Source: a virus. Taken from it: a DNA stretch of 34,735 nt. Shown here piece after piece: positions 6,816 to 15,031 of the stretch. A model generated the notes under the pieces. The model did no database searches. It was not told the origin of the DNA and saw only the letters and a program-made list of their open reading frames with translations. How positions within the stretch are numbered: the stretch's first letter is position 1; each line of letters starts with the position of its first letter. The position numbers and the translations under genes were made by a program. The stretch covers positions 1 to 34,735 of the IMG/VR virus record IMGVR_UViG_3300009034_000132. The stretch is one strand, 5' to 3'.

Positions 6816-7308
6816 CTTTTTTCTCATCCTCGTTTAATTTTTTAAACTTTTCAGGGTCAATCATAACAGGGTGCCCTATATGAATATTATATAGCGGTTT
6901 TTCTTTGGAAGACAGGCTAGAGTGCGCCTTTCTAAACTTGATTAGAATCTCAGACTTAACTTTTGACAGTTTAGAGACAGTATTCATCGCCTTGAGTTGT
7001 AATTCGCTGTCGGTTTCTGTGGTGGCGATATTGTGGGCAATGGTAATCTCCTTGTTCAGCATATCGAGTATGCCTGATTTTTGATTTTCGTACTCGGGTT
7101 TGGTTAAAGCCTCCAAGTCGCGTTTTAAATCGGTATTTACGATATTGTGGTTTACCGAGATGCCATACTCCTTTTTCAGTATTTGCTGCATTTCCCTAGA
7201 AGAAGGTATCTTGCCAAGTTTCTGAATAATCTCCAGTTCCGCTTTCCATCTGGCTTCTTGGGCAACGGTCATACATATATATTTGTCTTCTATGCTATTT
7301 AAAGTCAT
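6802..7308 (-). CDS. terminase small subunit-like DNA-binding protein
   Basis: The N-terminal half contains a helix-turn-helix-like region (residues about 34-66: GKIPSSREMQQILKKEYGIS, then VNTDLKRDL). A long helical segment with ITIAHNIATTETDSE and MNTVSKLSKVKSEILIKF follows, resembling the oligomerisation helices of small terminases that pair with large terminases. The gene is divergent from, and separated by 85 bases from, the large terminase, whereas small and large subunits are usually co-directional. It could instead be a transcriptional regulator of the divergent promoter. The ATG has no clear Shine-Dalgarno and probably has a very short leader. Confidence 0.55.
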   Translation of the reverse strand: MTLNSIEDKYICMTVAQEARWKAELEIIQKLGKIPSSREMQQILKKEYGISVNHNIVNTDLKRDLEALTKPEYENQKSGILDMLNKEITIAHNIATTETDSELQLKAMNTVSKLSKVKSEILIKFRKAHSSLSSKEKPLYNIHIGHPVMIDPEKFKKLNEDEKKDDDS

Positions 7309-7393
7309 TCGGTTACCGACCGAGAAACAGTATAGAAAGCTTTAAATACTACCTGTTCTATTTGACACCTTATATTTATGTTATAATATAAAA
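7309..7393. promoter_or_regulatory. divergent promoter region with shared TATA-like element
   Basis: GCTTTAAATACT (7339-7350) is a near-symmetric TATA-like box. On the plus strand it would start transcription near 7370, about 24 bases before the large terminase ATG, whose leader has no Shine-Dalgarno. On the minus strand it would start near 7319, about 11 bases before the small-terminase-like ATG. The interrupted palindrome TCGGT-T-ACCGA (about 7310-7320) lies across that minus-strand start and resembles an operator. A second AT-rich stretch (7370-7390) could also contribute. The box fits an archaeal promoter; bacterial -35/-10 pairs are not obvious. Confidence 0.45.
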
Positions 7394-8734
7394 ATGGAGT
7401 TGAGCGCGGTGGCTCGGTGTAAGGGTGGGCAAGACAATCTCATTAATACGGTAATTCTTACACTAGGGAGAAAATTCTTACCCGAGCAGATTAAAACCAT
7501 GGAGATGGTCAAAAAATATAGGTACATATTGTATTCGGGGGCAGTACGAGCGGGTAAGACCCTGTTATTAGCACATGTAGCTATTCGTGCTTGCATTGAG
7601 AATCCCGGGTGCACTGGTATGTTAGGCTCTTTGACTACACCGCAGTTGACTGATGTTGTGTTTAGAGTATTTCAACAAGAATTAACCATTTATCAAAAGG
7701 CTTTGGACGATGCGGGTATTCCAATCCAACTTGCTGTTATAAAGCACAGTAAGGGTGATATGAAAGCTATCTTTTGGAATGGTTCTGTCGTTATGTTTAA
7801 ACCTTGTGACGATGAAATGAAGCTAAGGGGGCTTACGCTAGACTTTGTAGGACTTGATGAGCCAATAGATATTGATGAGGAGATTTTTAAACAACTGATG
7901 AACAGAATATCCGGAGGTCATATAGAAAATCCTTTTATACTCTTGACCACCAATCCCGGAAGTCAGACTCACTGGATTTACAGGTATTTTTTCACTAACA
8001 AGACAGATGAATATTATACCATTGAAACAACTACATATGACAACGTATTACTTCCAGAATATGAAAAATACATTAAAAGTTTGGAAGACAATCTTGATGA
8101 GGATTGGATTCTTAGGTTCTTGAATGGAAAATGGGGAGCCTACTCAGGTCAGATATACAAGCATTTCGACCCAGATAAGCACGTTGGTAATTATAAAGAT
8201 TTCCAAGATATCAAATATTATATAGCCGGAGTAGATTGGGGAATCAGAAATCCAAGTTGTATTTTGACGCTCGGTGTTTCAAAGGACAAGCACATCTATG
8301 TCGTTGATGAATATTACAAATCAGGTAGAACTACAAATCAGGTAGCGCAAGAGATTGCTGACAGGCATCATAAAAAATACCACTATCGTAAAGTTTACGT
8401 TGACCCGTCAACACCGGATTTAATCGTTCAAGTTACAGATTTAAAAGTACCGGCCGACAAAGCTGACAATAAAGTCGCTGATGGGATAGGAAAGATAAAA
8501 TCTGCCATCAAGGCGAATAAGATTCATATTGATAAGAGTTGCGTAAATCTTATAAAGGAAATGCAGGCTTACCGTTACGCAAAAGACAAATTGAATAAAA
8601 ATCCAACTGAGGAACCCGTAAAAGAAGATGACCATGCACCCGATGCTTTAAGGTACGGATTGACAAGTCATCATGCGTTTAGGGGTATTCCTGTCATTGG
8701 ATGGGTAAAAAAGGATTTGTGGGATTTTAAATGA
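7394..8734 (+). CDS. terL: terminase large subunit (packaging ATPase-nuclease)
   Basis: The motor pumps DNA into proheads and cuts it at the end of packaging. Walker A is GAVRAGKT (49-56), Walker B is VGLDEP (Asp155, Glu156), and the coupling motif is TTNPGS (185-190). The C-terminal RNase H-like nuclease has VDWGIRNPS (Asp281), VYVDPST (Asp337) and DDHAPDALRYG (about 412-422). At 446 residues the protein is complete. It opens the late plus-strand cluster, and its stop overlaps the portal start (ATGA). Confidence 0.93.
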   Translation: MELSAVARCKGGQDNLINTVILTLGRKFLPEQIKTMEMVKKYRYILYSGAVRAGKTLLLAHVAIRACIENPGCTGMLGSLTTPQLTDVVFRVFQQELTIYQKALDDAGIPIQLAVIKHSKGDMKAIFWNGSVVMFKPCDDEMKLRGLTLDFVGLDEPIDIDEEIFKQLMNRISGGHIENPFILLTTNPGSQTHWIYRYFFTNKTDEYYTIETTTYDNVLLPEYEKYIKSLEDNLDEDWILRFLNGKWGAYSGQIYKHFDPDKHVGNYKDFQDIKYYIAGVDWGIRNPSCILTLGVSKDKHIYVVDEYYKSGRTTNQVAQEIADRHHKKYHYRKVYVDPSTPDLIVQVTDLKVPADKADNKVADGIGKIKSAIKANKIHIDKSCVNLIKEMQAYRYAKDKLNKNPTEEPVKEDDHAPDALRYGLTSHHAFRGIPVIGWVKKDLWDFK

Positions 8735-10260
8735 AAAAAACATTAGGCGATAGAGCAATAGATTTTTATCGTAACTACATAGCACCTTCTAAAGAAGACA
8801 TTGAAAAAGGAAAGAAGGAAGAAAAACTTTCTACGCCTCCAGATTCTCTGTCTGATAAGAAAGAGAGTTTTGGTACAAAAAAACTGTCTATGGCCAAATG
8901 TAGAAAGACCGCGAATCAAAGTCCCTTGTTTATGAAAGGAGCTAGAAAAAAGGCCATGGATTCTATTAGGGCTTGGTTTATATTGGAGACGAAAAATCAA
9001 AAGACAACCCCGGTAGAGCAGGATTTAAATATTTTGGATACTTTTGAAAAGCGTACCCAGTTTAAAATGAAGTGGTATGAGGCTCGTGTGGCTTCTTTCG
9101 TCTATGGTGACGGATATCTTTTGATTACTTTTGAGAATGATGAAAATACTGATTTACATGACCCACCCGCTAAAAGAACAGTGGGAAAGGGAAAAGACCA
9201 AAAAACAATTCCTGCGTGCCCTTGGAAAGTAAGGGTTCTCAATAGTGAATTCATTAAAGAAATAGATTATTACCCAAAAAACGTAGAATATTATAAAAAG
9301 ATTTTTACTAAGCATTTTCATTACGAAGATACAAAGAATAATGCTGATTATTGGATTCATCCAGACAGGATAATCCATATAACTTGTGATAAATTACCTA
9401 ACAATCCATTTGGAAATTCAAAGGTTAATTTGTTAAGAAACATTATTAAATCCATGATAAACATCGATATTGCTTCTGGAGAGATACTTGCATGGTTTGC
9501 CCACGGGGCATACGACATAAAAGAAGACGGATTGGATGACAATAGGCGCCAATTTTGGGAAAAGATAGCCAAACAGCATCCCGGGGCTTGGATACATGAC
9601 GAAACCGCTGATATCAAAGCGATTAATCCGCAAGCAATAGACCCAAAACCATTTTACGAATACATAGTTTTAAAGACCGCTAGTGCTTTCAGAATGCCTA
9701 CCCACATATTGACCGGTATACAGGTCGGTAAGGTTACCGGTGCAGAGGTAGGTATGGGAGACTATGTTAAAGATATCAAGGACGACCAAGACTTGATGTA
9801 CACTCCGCTTATAGAGACTCTCTATGAAACGATACTAAAGGCTAAAGACCGAAAGTGGAAATATAACCTTGTTTGGAATGCCATCTATATCGATGAGTTA
9901 GCTGAAGCAGAGATAATGCATAAGAGGGTCGAGGCCGCGACACTTGCTTTAAATGGTCAAAGAGGAGCTGGCGGATTTATTAACAAAAAAGAAGCAAGAC
10001 TCATGTATAATAAAGGTCAAATCGAGTTGGATGCAGAGAATATCCCGACTGATATTCCCAAGCCTCCAGCACCACCTAAACCTCCGCAAGATTCTGACAA
10101 TGACGATGATGATAAAGATAATGCATATACAAGACAGCTTGATGATGCCACAAAAGCTATGATTAAAAAGAGAAAACTACAAGCCGCAAACGAGAAAAAA
10201 CTCGGTGATGAAATCATAGAAGAACAAGATAAAGATGTTACAGATAACGATTCGAACTAA
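8731..10260 (+). CDS. portal protein
   Basis: Located directly after the large terminase, 509 residues long, and built like phage portals: a mixed N-terminal domain, a strand-rich wing (SFVYGDGYLLITFE), a crown/stem region (PNNPFGNSKVNLLRNIIKSM; FRMPTHILTGIQVGKVTGAE), and a disordered acidic C-terminus with proline repeats (PKPPAPPKPP) and Asp/Asn runs. Twelve copies would form the packaging vertex and bind terminase. Its last 26 bases overlap the next gene. Confidence 0.85.
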   Translation: MKKTLGDRAIDFYRNYIAPSKEDIEKGKKEEKLSTPPDSLSDKKESFGTKKLSMAKCRKTANQSPLFMKGARKKAMDSIRAWFILETKNQKTTPVEQDLNILDTFEKRTQFKMKWYEARVASFVYGDGYLLITFENDENTDLHDPPAKRTVGKGKDQKTIPACPWKVRVLNSEFIKEIDYYPKNVEYYKKIFTKHFHYEDTKNNADYWIHPDRIIHITCDKLPNNPFGNSKVNLLRNIIKSMINIDIASGEILAWFAHGAYDIKEDGLDDNRRQFWEKIAKQHPGAWIHDETADIKAINPQAIDPKPFYEYIVLKTASAFRMPTHILTGIQVGKVTGAEVGMGDYVKDIKDDQDLMYTPLIETLYETILKAKDRKWKYNLVWNAIYIDELAEAEIMHKRVEAATLALNGQRGAGGFINKKEARLMYNKGQIELDAENIPTDIPKPPAPPKPPQDSDNDDDDKDNAYTRQLDDATKAMIKKRKLQAANEKKLGDEIIEEQDKDVTDNDSN

Positions 10261-10675
10261 GGGAATACAGGAACTGATTGCCAAAAATGAAAAAGCGATG
10301 AAGGCAATTGAGAAAGGTGAATTCACTGACGCACTTCAAAAAAAGATAGTCAGGAGAGCCAAATATCGGGCACCTAGGGACAAAGGCAAATTGGTGGCTG
10401 CAATTAAGGGAAAGAAAGTAAACGCATATGCATTCAAGATAATTTGCGACGCTGTAAATAAGCGTGGACAACCATATCCACAGTTCTTGGAACTTGGAAC
10501 GAGATTTATTAAGGTTGGTAAACCCGAGACTCCTCGTGTGATTAAAAGCCCGTATAGGTCAAAGGGCGGTTCCGGAAAAACGGCGTACCTTCCATTCATT
10601 CAATGGGCTGTATGGAGAACCCTCCAAGAAGCCCCTAAAATATTTAAAGATAAAATATTAAAATTCTATAATTAA
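10235..10675 (+). CDS. HK97 gp10-like neck/tail-completion protein
   Basis: Contains APRDKGKLVAAIKG and YPQFLELGTRF, the hallmarks of the HK97 gp10 family (A-P-x-D-x-G-x-L ... F-L-E-x-G-T). The protein probably takes part in head-tail joining. In many siphoviruses it follows the connectors, but here it directly follows the portal, overlapping it by 26 bases. The 146-residue length is typical. Confidence 0.78.
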   Translation: MLQITIRTKGIQELIAKNEKAMKAIEKGEFTDALQKKIVRRAKYRAPRDKGKLVAAIKGKKVNAYAFKIICDAVNKRGQPYPQFLELGTRFIKVGKPETPRVIKSPYRSKGGSGKTAYLPFIQWAVWRTLQEAPKIFKDKILKFYN

Positions 10676-10689
10676 TAAAGAGGGAAAAA

Positions 10690-10827
10690 ATGAAAAAATT
10701 AAACCTATGTGGAAAACCAAATGGCGGATGCTGTCCTGTCTTAGAGATAAACAACGACTTGTCTTACGAGATAGTTGAAGAACTCAACGACGGAAAACGA
10801 AAAGTACTCTCCAAGGGGAATTTCTGA
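10690..10827 (+). CDS. 45-residue CGKxxxxCCP mini-protein
   Basis: GAGGG precedes the ATG. The product begins MKKLNLCGKPNGGCCPVLEI and continues with a short beta/helix segment (YEIVEELNDGKRKVLSKG). A C-x4-6-C-C-P motif at the N-terminus of a very short protein is a recurrent pattern among phage hypothetical proteins, perhaps a metal-binding or disulfide knot. Its TGA overlaps the next ATG. Confidence 0.6.
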   Translation: MKKLNLCGKPNGGCCPVLEINNDLSYEIVEELNDGKRKVLSKGNF

Positions 10828-11417
10828 TGCCAAGAAAACGTGCAAACGTTAAAAAGAAAGTGGTTGAAAAGAAAGCCCCAAAGAAAGTTGCGCCACTTGT
10901 TGAAAACGAAGCTAGATTTTTTCAAGAGTTGGTAGATGCTTCGAACAGGTATACAAGTTTATTAAAGCAAAAAGCTCAATATGAGTTTATTGTACGGAAA
11001 TTGCAAGAACATCGAAAAAAGATTCAGATAGGTAAGATAAAACTTCCGGTCATGTTGACATTGATACCGAAAGTCATGACCTATCCAGAGCATGACAAAA
11101 AAGAAGTATTGAAAATCTTTGATGAACAAATAAAGGTTTATGAAGTCAACATCAAAAGCATTGTTGGTCAAATGGAACACAGATATGAGGATTACGTAGA
11201 GTCTGCTGTCAGGAACAGAGAGTTTTTAAACAAGCGATATAGCGGATTACACGCCAAAGAGATAACTCAGTCAAGACAAACAATCAAAGACGAGGAAGTT
11301 CTATTTGAAGCCGCCTTTAAAGATTTGGCGAAAGATGAAGGTTTGCAGGATGAACTAAAAAAAGCCCAAAAGGAAGCAGTTAAGAAAAACGCGTCAAGAA
11401 AATTGAAAGGTAAGTAA
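10827..11417 (+). CDS. 196-residue coiled-coil protein in the head region
   Basis: A lysine-rich N-terminus (MPRKRANVKKKVVEKKAPKK) is followed by long helices predicted as coiled coil (YTSLLKQKAQYEFIVRKLQE; QIKVYEVNIKSIVGQMEHR) and a lysine-rich tail. AAGGGG precedes the ATG. Placement between portal and protease suggests a scaffolding or internal head protein, but no family is recognised. Confidence 0.55.
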   Translation: MPRKRANVKKKVVEKKAPKKVAPLVENEARFFQELVDASNRYTSLLKQKAQYEFIVRKLQEHRKKIQIGKIKLPVMLTLIPKVMTYPEHDKKEVLKIFDEQIKVYEVNIKSIVGQMEHRYEDYVESAVRNREFLNKRYSGLHAKEITQSRQTIKDEEVLFEAAFKDLAKDEGLQDELKKAQKEAVKKNASRKLKGK

Positions 11418-11419
11418 GC

Positions 11420-11917
11420 ATGGCAGATGTGGCCTTTAGTGAAAGACAAAAAAAGATATTTCGCATATTGCTCAAATTAGGAATGGCAAAACTGAAGTTC
11501 GAAGAGAAAGTGATTGCAGAAAACTTAACTTACAGCCCCAACGAGGTGATAAAAAACCTTAATGCATTACTGCTTGCCGGAGCTAACCAAATACAACCGG
11601 ATTGGCAAAGACACTGTATCAAGTTGTATGGACGCGCTTTATTGTGGATAATTCAAAAAGATACAGCCTATAGAGATGTGTTTTTCTGGATGCTATATCA
11701 ATTGCTAAAAAAATCAAAAGAACTGATACCAATCGTAGAACCTTATGTCAAACCCCCAGAAGAATGGATACCAAATCTTTGGGACAATTCGAGAAAAAAA
11801 ACTAGACTATTGAAAAAAGAGGGCAAGATTCCTGCGGACATGAAAAGTTTCGAAGAGACTATATTTGTCCCGGACACTCAAGATAAACGACATCAAAAGT
11901 TATTAAAAAAGAAGTGA
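11420..11917 (+). CDS. 165-residue hypothetical head-region protein
   Basis: Mostly helical, with RQKKIFRILLKLGMAKLKF at the start, a central tryptophan-containing segment (LYGRALLWIIQKDTAYRDVF) and a lysine-rich end (KRHQKLLKKK). Close spacing puts it in the head operon. No family recognised; a structural or scaffold role is inferred only from position. Confidence 0.5.
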   Translation: MADVAFSERQKKIFRILLKLGMAKLKFEEKVIAENLTYSPNEVIKNLNALLLAGANQIQPDWQRHCIKLYGRALLWIIQKDTAYRDVFFWMLYQLLKKSKELIPIVEPYVKPPEEWIPNLWDNSRKKTRLLKKEGKIPADMKSFEETIFVPDTQDKRHQKLLKKK

Positions 11918-11923
11918 GGAAAT

Positions 11924-12793
11924 ATGTTAGACAATCCAAAACCGAAACCCGGTGAAAGTCAAAAGGATTTCATTGCTCGTTGTATTCCTGCCGTTCGTAA
12001 AGAGCATCCAAGCTGGAAAATGAACAAAGTGAAGGCTGTATGCTATGACATATGGAAACGGAGTCACAATGCCCTTGACGACCCGGAAATCGAGGTCTTT
12101 ACCGATGAGGCTCAACTGATTAGTGTTCCAAAAGAGACCCTTTTAGCCGAGGATGGTGGAACCGTGCAATCCGGTAAAAAGCAAATGATTGCTGTCATTG
12201 GTAACAGATTCATGAATGGCGGATTTCTTTCTGCCGAAGTATTAAAAAAAGCGCACAAACAGTGGGAAGGAACCTTACATGATATTAATCATATGGGAAC
12301 TTCTACAGGGTTTTTCTTAATGCAATCTGACATCACTTATTTTGTTGGGTGGCATTCAAATGTAAAATATGATGAGGATTCTAAGAGTGTTTCAATGAAT
12401 TTGAATATAAGGCATGATACAAAATTTGCCGCAGCGTGGGAGGCATATATTGGGTTGTGTGAAGATGCTGGTCGGATTCCCAATGTGTCGGTGACATATT
12501 ATGGAAAACGAAAATTGATTCCGGCTTCTGATTTACCTCCAGAAGCAGATTGGAAAAAAGAAGGTTATGGAAAAGACGACCTTGTACCAGTGTTGACTGA
12601 AATCACACCTGTCTGCGTTTCAACAGTTCTGGAAGGACGTTGTAATGACAAAGACGGTTGTGGATTAAGAAACACTTCTTTAATGAACGAAACGACAAGT
12701 TCCTGCAATGCAGAACAACAGCAAGAGCTTGATGAGGAAATCGAAAAACAAAAACAAGAGCTAATTAAATGGCTCAAAGAAAATGATAAATAA
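11924..12793 (+). CDS. prohead maturation protease-like protein
   Basis: Immediately upstream of the capsid gene, with GAGG before the ATG. The N-terminus has KPGESQKDFIARCI ... VKAVCYDIWKR, a phage head-protein module (P-G-E-x-x-D-F-I-x-R-C). A central beta-domain has LHDINHMG (His119, His123) and IPNVSVTYYG (Ser189), compatible with the His/Ser catalytic pair of HK97-type (S78/U35-like) prohead proteases. A glutamate-rich helix closes the protein (QQELDEEIEKQKQELIKW). It would cleave the capsid's N-terminal delta domain during maturation. Catalytic assignment is by pattern only. Confidence 0.62.
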   Translation: MLDNPKPKPGESQKDFIARCIPAVRKEHPSWKMNKVKAVCYDIWKRSHNALDDPEIEVFTDEAQLISVPKETLLAEDGGTVQSGKKQMIAVIGNRFMNGGFLSAEVLKKAHKQWEGTLHDINHMGTSTGFFLMQSDITYFVGWHSNVKYDEDSKSVSMNLNIRHDTKFAAAWEAYIGLCEDAGRIPNVSVTYYGKRKLIPASDLPPEADWKKEGYGKDDLVPVLTEITPVCVSTVLEGRCNDKDGCGLRNTSLMNETTSSCNAEQQQELDEEIEKQKQELIKWLKENDK

Positions 12794-12816
12794 TCCATTA
12801 TATGGAGGATTAAGTT

Positions 12817-14139
12817 ATGACAGATGAAAACTATGACGATATGTCATTAGACGAGCTGAAAAAGCTCAAGGAAAACAGGGAAAAGAAACAACTTGTAGAC
12901 GACCTTAAGTCTGAGGACAAAAAACTTCAAGAAGAAGCTGAAAAGCAGAAACTTGAAGAACAGAGAGCCGCATGGCAAGAGGAGTTCTACAAGGAACACC
13001 CTGAGTTCCAGCCTGCCGAAAAAATACCCGATGTTGGCAAAGAGACCAAAAACACTGGAGAAAACAAACTCCAAGAGTACTACAACGGCTATTACAAACG
13101 TCACGAAAACATTGAAACCGAGTCAAGATATCCGGCTAAACTTGCCGATGTCAAAAACGAGCGTTTCCAAGTTTATCGGAACCAGAGATGGGAAGAGACA
13201 GGCGTAGAAGGCTTATTCATTAACACAGATTCAGATAGTGGTTGCGAAGACGACGTAAGTGAGTGGAGTCCAGACGACGTTTACGCCAAAATTATATGGG
13301 AAACCTTTGTCTGTAAGGCTGACCTGTTTAAGATTGCCGTAAAAGGAATAGCAATAAACCCCGGTGACGGACTGGGAGTCCAAATCCGAGCGTTCGGTGC
13401 ATTCGGAGACCCTTCAGAGTTAGGTTCTTGTGAGTGTGCAAGTTGCGCTTCAATTACATTCACGACTTACCCGTTGACCTTAAAACAGTATAACTTGGAA
13501 GCCATTGTTTGTGATAGAGACATATGGGACGTCGGAAGCATCCTAATGGATTCTTACCTAAAGTCAATGTCTGACTCATGGGCAAGATGGTTCGATGCTC
13601 AGATTTACTCTGAACTAGAAACTGCAACACCCGGAACAACCGAAACCTTAGCGGGCGCTCTTTCGTGTACCCCAGCCATTGGTGGAAGTTGTTGTACTGA
13701 TTCTTCTTTAGTGAATCTCTACAATGCTGTACACAATACAGTTGCAAGTATGAGAGAAGGAACCGGTCTCGCAGGCCCCTATGACCCAGATTACATTATT
13801 GTTTCACCAACCGTCGCTGCGATATTTAAACGTATGCAGACACCTACACCAATGCCTTGGATGGGTGACGTGTCATTCGACAAAGACGGAAGGCTCAAAT
13901 CTATAGGTAGTCTAAAGGTTATCGAGTACTGTGGTGCTAACTCCTGTACTGATTCGAGTACTGAGGTTGCAGCGGTCATCATTGATTCAAGGCGTGCTGT
14001 TGGTGCTGTCTTCGGACAGAGACCGAAAACTTACAAGTTCTTCCAAACGAACTGTAACAGCTACAGAATTGACCAATGGGCTTACTTCGCTGTAGGCGAA
14101 TTGGATACTGACGCAATAGCTCACATCGTGAATCCATAG
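12817..14139 (+). CDS. major capsid protein (HK97 fold)
   Basis: 440 residues. Residues 1-70 are a highly charged coiled coil (KKLKENREKKQLVDDLKSED), matching a delta scaffold domain. From about residue 140 an HK97-type capsid core follows: an E-loop/P-domain region with WSPDDVYAKIIWETF, the segment YIIVSPTVAAIFKRM, GSLKVIEYCGAN and a terminal VGELDTDAIAHIVNP strand. GGAGG is well placed before the ATG. The protein has about 12 cysteines, including CECASC and GSCCTD, which is unusual for a capsid protein and suggests disulfide or metal cross-links. Confidence 0.85.
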   Translation: MTDENYDDMSLDELKKLKENREKKQLVDDLKSEDKKLQEEAEKQKLEEQRAAWQEEFYKEHPEFQPAEKIPDVGKETKNTGENKLQEYYNGYYKRHENIETESRYPAKLADVKNERFQVYRNQRWEETGVEGLFINTDSDSGCEDDVSEWSPDDVYAKIIWETFVCKADLFKIAVKGIAINPGDGLGVQIRAFGAFGDPSELGSCECASCASITFTTYPLTLKQYNLEAIVCDRDIWDVGSILMDSYLKSMSDSWARWFDAQIYSELETATPGTTETLAGALSCTPAIGGSCCTDSSLVNLYNAVHNTVASMREGTGLAGPYDPDYIIVSPTVAAIFKRMQTPTPMPWMGDVSFDKDGRLKSIGSLKVIEYCGANSCTDSSTEVAAVIIDSRRAVGAVFGQRPKTYKFFQTNCNSYRIDQWAYFAVGELDTDAIAHIVNP

Positions 14140-14155
14140 AGAGGTTAACCCTCTC
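14139..14155 (+). terminator. hairpin after the capsid gene
   Basis: GAGAGG and CCTCTC form a six-pair stem around TTAAC at the capsid stop codon, followed by the T-rich ATCTATTCTTTAATTT. It probably trims or tunes the highly expressed capsid transcript. Downstream genes still need read-through or their own starts. Confidence 0.55.
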
Positions 14156-14196
14156 ATCTATTCTTTAATTTACACGTCATGGTGATTGAAGGATTT

Positions 14197-14310
14197 ATGT
14201 TAAAATATTTAGATACAAAAACAAATAAAGTAATAAAGGTACACCCATGGAGCAAACGAGTCAAGCTCTTAGAAAAGGATAAAAGATACGCAAAGTATTA
14301 CGAGGAATAG
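14197..14310 (+). CDS. 37-residue basic mini-protein
   Basis: MLKYLDTKTNKVIKVHPWSK and then RVKLLEKDKRYAKYYEE. Small beta-hairpin plus helix, strongly basic. GGTGATTGAAGG precedes the ATG, and the stop lies two bases before the nuclease start. Analogous tiny proteins occur downstream of phage capsids; function unknown. Confidence 0.55.
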   Translation: MLKYLDTKTNKVIKVHPWSKRVKLLEKDKRYAKYYEE

Positions 14311-14312
14311 GC

Positions 14313-15020
14313 ATGCCACGAAAGCGAAAGTGGCAAATAGTGGTGCCAGAAGACTTCGAAACCACCAAGTCAGAGTATAAGTTGAACGGGAGAAGCTACC
14401 ACAGAGTCACCTCGACACTTGGTGTTATAGCGAAACACAGATTGTTCAATTGGGCTAAGCGGGTCGGCGAGGCAAAGGTAAAGAAGATACTCGAAACACG
14501 GCAAGCGATAGGTATACATGTACATAAACTGATAGAGCTTACGCTACAAAATACCGATTTCAATCTTGGCGCATACGAAACAGAAATTCAAGAGGGCATG
14601 ACACAGTTTAATATATTTAAGGTAGTATCTGGATTGAATCCAGACGGGTTAGAGCAAAGGCTTTGGAGCAATACCTACGGGTATGCCGGAACTGCCGACT
14701 ATATTGGAAAATACAAAAGTCCCGTAAAGTTTTTGACACGCGGTCATATTCCGAAGTTTGAAAAAACTGCCTACATGATACTTGATTGGAAAACAAGCAA
14801 GAGCTTCTATCCGTCGTATTGGCTTCAACTTGCTGCTTACATGTTTGCATTTCACGAACTCACCGGTATCTGGGTAGACGGTGGAGCGGTCATTAGAATC
14901 AGAGACGGCAAGCTTAAAGTACAAGAAAAAACTCGCGCTGAGCTGAAGGAACTGTTTAAAGTTTATCAGGCGGTGTTGGTAGTGTATAAATGGAAATTTA
15001 GAATTCAAGATGATTTCTGA
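14313..15020 (+). CDS. PD-(D/E)XK nuclease, RecB/Cas4-like
   Basis: The conserved set is in order: GIHVHKLIE (His71), GLEQRL (Glu114), YGYAGTADYIG (Asp129), ILDWKTSKSF (Asp158, Lys160) and WLQLAAYMFAF (Gln172). This is the H...E...GxxD...DxK...QxxxY pattern of RecB-family nucleases and Cas4. No four-cysteine iron-sulfur cluster is visible, so it is not a canonical Cas4. It would cut or resect DNA. It sits unexpectedly among structural genes, between the capsid and the connectors, which suggests a packaging, recombination or counter-defence role. Confidence 0.8.
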   Translation: MPRKRKWQIVVPEDFETTKSEYKLNGRSYHRVTSTLGVIAKHRLFNWAKRVGEAKVKKILETRQAIGIHVHKLIELTLQNTDFNLGAYETEIQEGMTQFNIFKVVSGLNPDGLEQRLWSNTYGYAGTADYIGKYKSPVKFLTRGHIPKFEKTAYMILDWKTSKSFYPSYWLQLAAYMFAFHELTGIWVDGGAVIRIRDGKLKVQEKTRAELKELFKVYQAVLVVYKWKFRIQDDF

Positions 15021-15031
15021 GAGGAATTAAA

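Noticed and set aside
14313-15020. Cas4 of a CRISPR system
   Set aside because: No four-cysteine cluster and no repeat array or other cas genes in the window.
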